In this document: positions 26,101-32,668 of the stretch, one piece after another | How the letters are laid out: every line of letters starts with the position of its first letter | Numbering within the stretch: the first letter of the stretch is position 1 | Assembly: GCA_024405395.1 (NCBI GenBank) | Contig: JAKSOW010000019.1 | Coordinates: 1 to 36,510 of the forward strand | Origin: Kiritimatiellia bacterium | Lineage (GTDB): Bacteria; Verrucomicrobiota; Kiritimatiellia; RFP12; UBA1067 | Direction of reading: 5' to 3' | Length of the DNA: 36,510 nucleotides | Made by a program: the position numbers and the translations under genes | The notes under the pieces: model-generated | What the model was told of the DNA's origin: nothing | Databases searched by the model: none | What the model saw: only the letters and a program-made list of their open reading frames with translations

Positions 26101-27090
26101 GTGATCGCCTTTGCGCGCTTCGAGGAGAACGGCACGCTCCCCAACATCATCTACGGCGACAGCGCAGGCAACCGCGACACGGTCGATGCGCAGCTCTGGT
26201 TCATCGTGGCCGTGCGCGACCTGGTGGACAAATTGGGCAAGAAGGTGCTGGATACCGATTGCCGCGGCCGCACGTTGGCCGATGTGCTGGAGTCCATTGC
26301 CGCCCATTATGTGTCGGGTACGCCCAATGGCATCCATGTCGACGCCGAGTCGGGCCTGGTGTGGGCGCCCTCGCACTTCACCTGGATGGACACCAACTAT
26401 CCGGCCTGTACGCCGCGCATGGGCTATCCCATCGAGATCCAGGCGCTGTGGATCACGGCGCTGCGTTTCCTCGGTGGCAAGTGGACGGCGCTGGCCGATC
26501 GGGCGGCGGCCTCCCTGGTGAAGTATTTCGCCAACGGCAATGGCCTCGCCGACTGTCTGGATGCTCCCCACGGCGAACCGGCGGCGCAGGCCCATCGTGA
26601 TGACGCCGTACGCCCCAACCAGCTTTTCGCGCTTTCGTTGGAGGCCTGCACGGATCCCGAGCTGGCTCGGCAGGTCCTGCGCGCCACCGAGTCGCTGCTC
26701 ATACCGGGTGGCATCCGCTCGCTGATGGCCGGCCACCCGCTTTATCGTGGCATCTACGCCGGCGACGAGGACACGTGCCGCAAGCCCGCCTACCACAACG
26801 GCACCGTGTGGGCCTGGCCGTTCGCTATGTACGCCGAGGCGGCGGCGAAGACCGGCCTGCTCTCGCGCGAGCAGGCTCTGTCGCTGCTGGCGTCGGTGAT
26901 TGAGAATATTAATGCGGGCTGCGTCTGCCAGCTTTCGGAGAATGCCGATGGCGACGCGCCGCATGCCCAGAAGGGCTGCCGTGCCCAGGCGTGGAGCGCT
27001 TCCGAGACGCTCCGTGTGCTCTTGGCGCTCGAGGCACCGCAGAAATCCGTCCGGAAATCCCCCGTAAAAAGAAAGGCCAAACGCAAATGA
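23200..27090 (+). CDS. Bifunctional GH13-GH133 glycogen debranching enzyme
   Basis: Cytoplasmic 1296-residue enzyme fusing a GH13 alpha-amylase-type domain and a C-terminal GH133 amylo-alpha-1,6-glucosidase domain. This combines glucanotransferase and alpha-1,6-glucosidase steps in glycogen breakdown, as in eukaryotic debranching enzyme. The N-terminal ~100 residues form a beta-sandwich. GH13 motifs are DLPANH (221-226), FRCDAG with nucleophile Asp294, FMLEG with acid/base Glu323, and ETHDND with His381-Asp382, so the site looks active. A long beta-rich middle (about 560-890) follows. The GH133 domain starts near 915, with WGRDTFIFLHG (Asp947), YGDSAGNRDTVDAQLWF (about 985-1001) and NGTVWAWPF near the end. 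There is no signal peptide. The start could be ATG 23200 or 23203; the ribosome site is weak. The stop overlaps the next gene (ATGA). Confidence 0.85.
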   Translation: MMKQVPSPDDYLLRWKGDVLSVTLKLDAPRNGRAAFRTNIGAASVRRREIIEETECGTTPLAKAWRDVPMAEVRPGEYVCELPLDEVGIFSGKCCFFPDGSDVPEWPEGRNFHIKVEPAQTRKANSIYTVFPRQFGSFRAVARRLDHIMDRMGFRIVQTLPPFPVPTTYAVMGEYGCPFAATDFFSVDPAMAEFDKKATPLDQFRELIDAVHAKGGSLFVDLPANHTGWASALQTHHPEWFRRQADGTFASPGAWGVTWEDLVELDYAHAGLRAYMAEVFLFWCRQGVDGFRCDAGYMIPEATWNYIVARVREEYPDTVFMLEGLGGKLEVTDALLNRAGLDWAYSEIFQTYDRSAFEWYLPGAVARAEKYGTLVHFAETHDNDRLAKGGETYARLRVALAALLSHQGAWGIANGVEWLAAEKIDVHGKNDLSWGNPRNMVDLIARLNHILVSHPDFTGTPHVEMIQRGGGNFLAVKRGETLVLANLDCANGVEAHWDESKFASGDAEELLWGLPASPASGYWLAPGEVLCFSRTRASAGTTPAASVAAASGAMRWCWPHDARREVCVPAGTRLVYDCPHPYRALVLEGTRAFPELPPYVGDGTRARRLTLEFTAFTPEGVVRTRSALLVLPSAEQARVKLHYTGAEIRANPELETILGNGAGAAARVKLAWGEVRSQYDALFAANTRDTVPGDRLTLWTRCRAWLVHEGYSRELNKDCLAGFQADPAGRFATWHFRVPCGMGRETAFSFTLSLAAGANAATLAVVRSDAGAREAGCPVRLVLRPDLEWRSFHATTKAQGDVEGAFSAPGALQAREDGFTFNPYHDAKPLTLTLSGGAFHLAPEWTYCVGHDEEAARGQEPSGDLYSPGWISFDCVAPGAKAPVYAVQMGYGTQPTKRDIVVPAKDAAETMTLREALAEALKLFIVRRDDVKTVLAGYPWFLDWGRDTFIFLHGAIAAGFTQEALDIVIAFARFEENGTLPNIIYGDSAGNRDTVDAQLWFIVAVRDLVDKLGKKVLDTDCRGRTLADVLESIAAHYVSGTPNGIHVDAESGLVWAPSHFTWMDTNYPACTPRMGYPIEIQALWITALRFLGGKWTALADRAAASLVKYFANGNGLADCLDAPHGEPAAQAHRDDAVRPNQLFALSLEACTDPELARQVLRATESLLIPGGIRSLMAGHPLYRGIYAGDEDTCRKPAYHNGTVWAWPFAMYAEAAAKTGLLSREQALSLLASVIENINAGCVCQLSENADGDAPHAQKGCRAQAWSASETLRVLLALEAPQKSVRKSPVKRKAKRK

Positions 27091-28319
27091 TGACACAGTC
27101 CTGTTTCCGCTTCGCCGTTGCCGCCGCAACGGTCCTCGCCGTCGGCGCCGCCGCGGCTGATGTCGACCTCTCCAAAATCGTCAAGGGCAAGGAGCGCGGC
27201 GTCTTCGGACTCTATGGCGACACGCCCGACGCCACCCATGCCTGGTCGGTGCATGACCTCAACCGCCCCTATCCCGTGCAGGTGGAGACGCCGGAGGGCA
27301 AGCCGCCGAGCGACGCCGTGGTGCTGTTCGACGGCACGCAGAAGAGCGTGGACGAGAACTGGTGCGCCCCGGATGGTTCGCCCACCAAGTGGTACGTCAA
27401 GGACGGCTGCTTCGTGTGCGCGCCCAAGAGCGGTATGGCCTGCACGAAGCGTCCGTTCGGCGACGCCCAGTTCCATGTGGAATGGATGAGCCCGGTGGAG
27501 GACGCGAAGAAGTTCGGCCAGCTGGCGGGCAATTCGGGCGTGTTCCCCATGGGCATGCACGAGATCCAGATCCTCAATTCCTACGATCCCGATCCCAAGG
27601 CCGACGTGAAGCGCAACTATCCCGACGGCATCGCGGGCTCGACGTACGCCGAGAATCCGCCGATGGTGAACGCGAGCCGGCCGGCCGGCCAGTGGCAGAG
27701 CTATGACATCGTGTTCCACCAGCCTGTCTGGGAAGGCGACACGATGGTGCATCCCGGCAGCATCACGGTGTTCCACAATGGTGTGCTCGTGCAGGACCAT
27801 TGGGAGCTGGAGGGCCTCACCACCCATCGTACGCGCAAACCGCTCAAGCCCTATGCCACGAAGCTCCCCTGGAAGCTGCAGGACCACGGCGACCCCGTGC
27901 CGTTCCGCAACATCTGGATCCGCGAGATTCCGTCCCGCACGGCCAACACCACGCATGGCGGCCCGTATGCGCGCCAGGCCGACGTGACGGCGCTGCGCGA
28001 GAAGGTGGCGGCGGCGCTTTCCGCGCTCGTGGACACGAACGCGAACGACGCCAAGAACGTCAATGGCGCGCTTGAAGTGCTGGCCTACTCCAAGAAGACC
28101 GAGTACTGCTGCACGGCGGCGATGCTGTGCGGCGCGTATGAGGCGCGCATCAAGGCGCTTGACGCCGCAGCGCAGAAGGCGGCCCGCGAGGAGATCGTCG
28201 GCACGATTCAGAGCCTTTGCGTACTCATCCGCAACAACGTGATCGCGGCCGACACGTACCCGCTCTTCGCCACGCTGGACGCAATCTGCAAGGCGAACAA
28301 GTGGTCTTACCGCAAGTAA
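27087..28319 (+). CDS. DUF1080 (3-keto-disaccharide hydrolase-like) secreted protein
   Basis: Exported 410-residue protein with a DUF1080 concanavalin-like domain; the family includes 3-keto-glycoside hydrolases and is abundant in Planctomycetes and relatives. The frame is open upstream, but ATG 27087 overlaps the debranching-enzyme stop and opens a signal peptide (residues 1-24, ending AVGAAAADV). Motifs are VVLFDGTQKS (78-87), WYVKDGCFVC, and the family hallmark GNSGVFPMGMHEIQILNS at 148-165. SITVFHNGVLVQDH and PFRNIWIREI follow near residue 280. The last ~100 residues are helical and not part of DUF1080. It lies behind cytoplasmic glycogen and lipid genes, an odd setting for a secreted glycan protein. 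Followed after 10 bases by another secreted gene. Confidence 0.85.
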   Translation: MMTQSCFRFAVAAATVLAVGAAAADVDLSKIVKGKERGVFGLYGDTPDATHAWSVHDLNRPYPVQVETPEGKPPSDAVVLFDGTQKSVDENWCAPDGSPTKWYVKDGCFVCAPKSGMACTKRPFGDAQFHVEWMSPVEDAKKFGQLAGNSGVFPMGMHEIQILNSYDPDPKADVKRNYPDGIAGSTYAENPPMVNASRPAGQWQSYDIVFHQPVWEGDTMVHPGSITVFHNGVLVQDHWELEGLTTHRTRKPLKPYATKLPWKLQDHGDPVPFRNIWIREIPSRTANTTHGGPYARQADVTALREKVAAALSALVDTNANDAKNVNGALEVLAYSKKTEYCCTAAMLCGAYEARIKALDAAAQKAAREEIVGTIQSLCVLIRNNVIAADTYPLFATLDAICKANKWSYRK

Positions 28320-28329
28320 GGCGCCGTCC

Positions 28330-29724
28330 ATGAGCAGGCTGCTGCTGATGGCAGCGGGCTGGACGCTCGGTCTGTTGCCGCTTTTTGCCGGGACGGCCGA
28401 GCGTGTGGTGTTGCCCGAAAAGTATGCGCGCGACCCCGGTGCCGGGTTCGGCCTTGTTCTGCTGACGGACAGGACCGAGCCGACGCCGTTCCTGCAGCAG
28501 CTGGCGAACCGCTACGCAGACGCCGTCTTCGTCTGTGCGCAGGGCGCCGACACCAATGCGCTCATTGCCGCCGTCTGCGCGCAGTATCGCGTCTTTTCCT
28601 TTCCGCGCGGACGTATCGCCCTGGAATCCGCCGCTTTGGCCGGGGCAGATGGTCTGCAGGCACTGCGTAATTACTTCCGCTGGGGCTATTTCCAGGTAGA
28701 GCCGCCCAAGGTGACGCGCTATGGGGCGCGGCTGTACCGCCAGGTACGTGGTCATTCGGCTGCTCCCCGCTATTCCATTCCCGCGCCCTGGAGTCTGGTG
28801 GAAGGGGACGAGGGTGAAACGGGCTGCGACAGCCGCCTGGCGTATTTCACGATCCAGGCGCTGGGCGAGAAGCTGCCGGCGCCCGAGGTGACGGTTTTCT
28901 GGCCGGGCGTGGCGGTGTCGTCTCTGGATGGCGCGGTGGGTGTGCGGGAGACGGCGAATGGCTTCGTCTTCAGACCTTCAGCGCGCAGCGGCGGCGCAAA
29001 TTACATCACGATGGTGCAGGAGGGGGCGCTTGAACTGGCGCTCCACCACCACGTGGAAGGCGCGCAGCATGGTCCTTACGGCGGCAAACCGCTGCCTTGG
29101 GCTCAGATTCGCGCGAGCGACAACTGGCGGGCGGCCTGTCGGGCCATGTTCAAGGTAGCGAGACTGACCACGTGCGAGGCCACCGGCGGCACCAGCATCA
29201 AGCTCTATGGGTTCGATTCGAATTTCCCGCGCCGCCATGTGGACCATCCCGAGCATTTCCATGTGATGCTGGAGTGGGATCACTGGAAGAAGAACAACGT
29301 GGGTCACTACATTCTGGACGAGCGGGGCTTCATCCGCTGCAATCATTTTCTGGCGTGCGGTGAAATCGCGGGCGCGGGCCAGTCCGGTTATCGGGAGCAC
29401 AAGCTGGGCGAAGTGACGGATTACGTGGGGCCGGCGGGGACGCCGCTGTTCCGTCTGCATCTACTGCCGGACGGTCATGGACTGGTTTTGGAGTGCCCAG
29501 GAACCGACGCCCGCTACCGCGTTCATTCCGATGCACCCACGACCGGTGTCTCGCTCGCCGTCTCTAGGGCGCCCGGATCGGACTGGTGTGATTTGGGCAC
29601 CTATTCCGTTTCCGACGATACGGAAGTCGGCCGCTATGAAATCCGCCACAGCCTAGAAGGAACAACCACGGCGGAATGTTTCCCCTATCACCGCGACACG
29701 GGACGTCTGCTGACTGGCCGATGA
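28330..29724 (+). CDS. Secreted histidine-rich protein of unknown function
   Basis: Not recognised. This 464-residue protein has a signal peptide (MSRLLLMAAGWTLGLLPLFAG) and a mixed alpha/beta first 130 residues. The mainly beta second part contains two unusual histidine clusters: HHH at 239-241 in LALHHHVEGAQHGPYGG, and His303, His306, His309 and His311 in RRHVDHPEHFHVMLEWDHW, followed by NNVGHY. A metal-binding jelly-roll or sugar-binding fold is possible, but no family motif supports it. Its start is 10 bases after the DUF1080 stop, and the AAGG spanning that stop codon may serve as a weak ribosome site. It is probably the last gene of the operon starting at 22042 and may work with the DUF1080 protein on an extracellular glycan. 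Confidence 0.7.
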   Translation: MSRLLLMAAGWTLGLLPLFAGTAERVVLPEKYARDPGAGFGLVLLTDRTEPTPFLQQLANRYADAVFVCAQGADTNALIAAVCAQYRVFSFPRGRIALESAALAGADGLQALRNYFRWGYFQVEPPKVTRYGARLYRQVRGHSAAPRYSIPAPWSLVEGDEGETGCDSRLAYFTIQALGEKLPAPEVTVFWPGVAVSSLDGAVGVRETANGFVFRPSARSGGANYITMVQEGALELALHHHVEGAQHGPYGGKPLPWAQIRASDNWRAACRAMFKVARLTTCEATGGTSIKLYGFDSNFPRRHVDHPEHFHVMLEWDHWKKNNVGHYILDERGFIRCNHFLACGEIAGAGQSGYREHKLGEVTDYVGPAGTPLFRLHLLPDGHGLVLECPGTDARYRVHSDAPTTGVSLAVSRAPGSDWCDLGTYSVSDDTEVGRYEIRHSLEGTTTAECFPYHRDTGRLLTGR

Positions 29725-29983
29725 TTGACATGGGGGAAATTGTGTCGGCCTAACCATTGAGAGACTTCGCGGCAGACGAAATTCTGCATAATTGCAAAAA
29801 CACTAGATGGGTGTGGTTTTAGTGTGGATTTATTGGCTTTTCTGTGGAATTTCGGACGAAAATTCGCTAAAATATGTGCTGGAAGGGAACCTTAAAATTG
29901 GCTTAATTCCAATGGCATGGTGAATGGTTTGCCATGTATATGTGATGGCAGAGATGATGGATTGGGCTTTGAGGAGAGAATCT
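29725..29983. other. AT-rich intergenic leader region
   Basis: 259 bases with no credible gene, clearly more AT-rich than the flanks. It holds the promoter at 29845-29873. Downstream of it are short dyads in the predicted leader: ATTGG-CTTAATT-CCAAT near 29897-29913 and ATGGCA/TGCCAT near 29912-29936. A ribosome site GAGGAG (29971-29976) precedes ATG 29984. No terminator for the upstream operon was found. Confidence 0.5.
29845..29873 (+). promoter_or_regulatory. Probable promoter of 890-aa surface protein
   Basis: TAAAAT (29868-29873) in the context CGCTAAAATA, identical over ten bases to the promoter at 6517-6526. A weak -35 TGGAAT lies 17 bases upstream. The predicted leader is about 104 bases. 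Confidence 0.45.
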
Positions 29984-32656
29984 ATGATGGAACGGATGGG
30001 ATTTGGCGTATGCGGCAGTATACGCAAGGCGCTGCTGTTTGTTGTAGTGGCGGGGTGTGGTGTCGTGTGGGCAGATCAGCTGGTGATCGCGGGAAACGTC
30101 ACCAATTGGGAAGGTCTGACGCTCCCGGCTGCCAGCGGCGAAATCCTCATCAAGGATGGCGTGACGGCCAAGGTCACGACACGGGCGGCGCTGGAGGCAA
30201 TCAAGGATCTGAGCCGAATCCGGCCCGAGACGGCGACAAGTCGTTTTGAGGTGCAGGTTCCGAGCGGCGAGACGTGGACGAATTTCTGTCCGATGTCCGC
30301 CGTGAACCTCGCGGCTGCGGGTAACAAGGATTTCGCGAAAGGTGAGATCTACAAGACAGGCGGCGGTACGCTCTGTCTGCAGGCCGGGAGCCATCTTTCG
30401 GTCGGCAGCAAGGTTGGTTCGCTGACGCTCTATGACTGGTGGACGGGCCTTACGGTGGCTGAAGGCAGTCTGTGCCTGCCGAAAATGGATACGGACGGTT
30501 CGCATTACGTCGGCTATGTCACGGTGGACAGCGGCGCGACCTTCTACACGGGGGAGCGCAATACGTCGTACTACACACGCGGCATCTTCGGTTCGGGCGT
30601 CATCACCAATGCCGGTGCGCAGTCGGTCACGCTGATGGTCATGAATGAGCAGAACGTCAACCGGGAGTCTGACTTCTACGGACAGATCGGCGGCAAGCTC
30701 TCGTTGGGCAAATACAAGAATGGCGTGCTGCGCCTCCACAACGAGAACAGTTCCTACACGGGCTATAGCCAGGTCTATGAGGCTGTCGTCGGCGTGAAGA
30801 AGATCGGCGGCAATGGTGAAGCTTCCTCTATTGGCGCGGGATCGATCTTCTATCTCCGCAATGACGGCGAGCCGACGCTCCGTTATCTGGGCACCGGCGA
30901 AACGGCCGGCAAGGAACTGAATGTCTATCAGCACGAGACGCGCCGTGCGTTTCTCGACGGTGGACCGAATGGTGGCCTCGTCTGGGAGGGCAACATCCGT
31001 CCAGCCTCGGCCAGCGGCACGATGCGTTCACTTGTCCTGACCGGCACGAATGCGCAGGCGTGCGTCATCTCCGGTCGCGTCTACGGCAACTATCAAACTG
31101 TTGACGCGCAGGGAAAGGTGACGAAGTATGATGGACTCTATTTCGAAAAGGAGGGATCCGGAACCTGGCGATTCGCGGATCACTATGAGCGAAAGTTCGC
31201 GACTGGATTCGGCATCCGCGAGGGTGTGTTGGCTTTTGATTCGCTCGATGAGCGGGGCCGCCTCTGTTCGCTTGGCGTCGCGACCAATCTGACGGCGAAG
31301 GGCGGTAGCCTGCCACTTGCGCAGGTCGATTACGCCTACGTCCTGGGGTCGGCGGATGAAGGCGCGGCACCGGCCGTGTTCGCCTATACGGGAACGAGCG
31401 GATTTTCCGTCTCGACGCGTCCGATTGCGTTGACCGGGAAGGGCGGACACCTCCGCAACGACACGGCACGGCGGATCCGATTCCGGGGCGTTTCGTCACT
31501 TGGGGACGCAGGCGTGAAGACGCTGACGCTGGATGGTTCGGGTGCGAACACGAACGAGGTGGCGGACATTGCGGACGGCGCCGGAACGACGGGCGTCACG
31601 AAGGACGGCTCGGGCACTTGGTGTCTGAGCGGTGACCTGACCTTTACGGGCCCGCTGACGGTCAAGAACGGCACGCTGATCATCCGCAAGACGCAGCCGG
31701 GCGACTACAAGTGGTTCCGCTGGACGGTGCAGGAGAAGCATACCAAGGGCGGCAACTACGACAGTGACGTCAACATCGGACAGATCTCCCTCTACAACGC
31801 AGAAGGCGCTCTTCAAAGCAGGAATCTTCAGCTGAACGACTGCTATTCGGAGCTTGAGCCCGGCCAGTTCGGACTGCAGACCGTCTGTGCGCGAGTTGTG
31901 GGGAGAAACGCCGGCGACAAGGGACAATCTCCCGACGATATGTTCGTGAACAGCCAGAAGTATGGCATGTGGTCGCAGTTTCTGCCTCCGTGTACGACCA
32001 CAGGACTCATTCCGCGTCTTGAAGATCCGGCGAGCTGGTTCTCGGTGGTCATGCGGCTACCTGAAACGGCGCAGCGGATCGCCTATTTCGATTTCATGAA
32101 TGTGTGGAATGATACGCAAAGCGGTCGATGCGTGAAGACCTCATCGCTGGAGGGCAGCGTCGATGGGCTGCATTGGGACTTGCTGATTGACAGGCTTGAC
32201 GTGCCGACCTACACAGCTTCCTGGACGTGGGCCGTGTCAGGCAACAACAGCAGCGCCAAGTTTACCTATGCACATACGGATGGCGCACCTGTGTCATCCG
32301 GCGCGACGACGCGGACGTATTCCGTCCTGACGGGTCATCCCGTCGTATCGGTGGCGCCAGGCGCAACCCTCGTCGCCGAAGGTTCTCCCACGATCTCGCA
32401 GCTTGTCCTGGACGGCGAGAAGGGCGCCGGCACATTGGATGGATTCGACTTTGCCGAAAGCGGCACGATCAACATCGTCGGCGAAAAGGCGAACTTCCCG
32501 GAACGCGTACCGGGAACCCATCTGAACACCACAACAGTCGGCAATGTCTCGGCCTGGACCATTTTGCTGAATGGGCGATCCACCTCCCTCAAGGTCGTCG
32601 CATCAGCCGATGGCTACCGGATAATAAAGCCGGGCCTGGTGCTGGTATTCCAGTAA
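29984..32656 (+). CDS. Secreted autotransporter-type beta-strand-repeat protein with discoidin-like C-terminal module
   Basis: Exported 890-residue surface protein. The frame is open from 29924, but ATG 29984 has GAGGAG seven bases before it and a signal peptide with a hydrophobic core (KALLFVVVAGCGVVWA). Three autotransporter-associated repeat-like units are visible: IYKTGGGTLCLQAGSHLSVG (about 122-141), FEKEGSGTWRFADHY (about 387-401) and VTKDGSGTWCLSGDLTFTG then VKNGTLIIRKT (about 538-568). After these comes a module starting YKWFRWTVQEKHTKGG and DVNIGQISLYNAEG, resembling the F5/8C-like domain common in PVC surface proteins. The protein ends in YRIIKPGLVLVFQ, with no barrel, anchor or sorting tag recognised. 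No enzyme motif was seen. Inferred as a glycan-binding or structural surface protein. It has its own promoter and is followed after 12 bases by a glycosidase-like gene. Confidence 0.75.
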   Translation: MMERMGFGVCGSIRKALLFVVVAGCGVVWADQLVIAGNVTNWEGLTLPAASGEILIKDGVTAKVTTRAALEAIKDLSRIRPETATSRFEVQVPSGETWTNFCPMSAVNLAAAGNKDFAKGEIYKTGGGTLCLQAGSHLSVGSKVGSLTLYDWWTGLTVAEGSLCLPKMDTDGSHYVGYVTVDSGATFYTGERNTSYYTRGIFGSGVITNAGAQSVTLMVMNEQNVNRESDFYGQIGGKLSLGKYKNGVLRLHNENSSYTGYSQVYEAVVGVKKIGGNGEASSIGAGSIFYLRNDGEPTLRYLGTGETAGKELNVYQHETRRAFLDGGPNGGLVWEGNIRPASASGTMRSLVLTGTNAQACVISGRVYGNYQTVDAQGKVTKYDGLYFEKEGSGTWRFADHYERKFATGFGIREGVLAFDSLDERGRLCSLGVATNLTAKGGSLPLAQVDYAYVLGSADEGAAPAVFAYTGTSGFSVSTRPIALTGKGGHLRNDTARRIRFRGVSSLGDAGVKTLTLDGSGANTNEVADIADGAGTTGVTKDGSGTWCLSGDLTFTGPLTVKNGTLIIRKTQPGDYKWFRWTVQEKHTKGGNYDSDVNIGQISLYNAEGALQSRNLQLNDCYSELEPGQFGLQTVCARVVGRNAGDKGQSPDDMFVNSQKYGMWSQFLPPCTTTGLIPRLEDPASWFSVVMRLPETAQRIAYFDFMNVWNDTQSGRCVKTSSLEGSVDGLHWDLLIDRLDVPTYTASWTWAVSGNNSSAKFTYAHTDGAPVSSGATTRTYSVLTGHPVVSVAPGATLVAEGSPTISQLVLDGEKGAGTLDGFDFAESGTINIVGEKANFPERVPGTHLNTTTVGNVSAWTILLNGRSTSLKVVASADGYRIIKPGLVLVFQ

Positions 32657-32668
32657 TGGGGGCGGAAG

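Noticed and set aside
23113..27129. 1338-codon open frame on the minus strand opposite the debranching enzyme
   Set aside because: The plus-strand frame has intact catalytic motifs of two enzyme families. The minus frame is Arg/His/Gly-rich with no motif, as expected from GC-rich codon bias.
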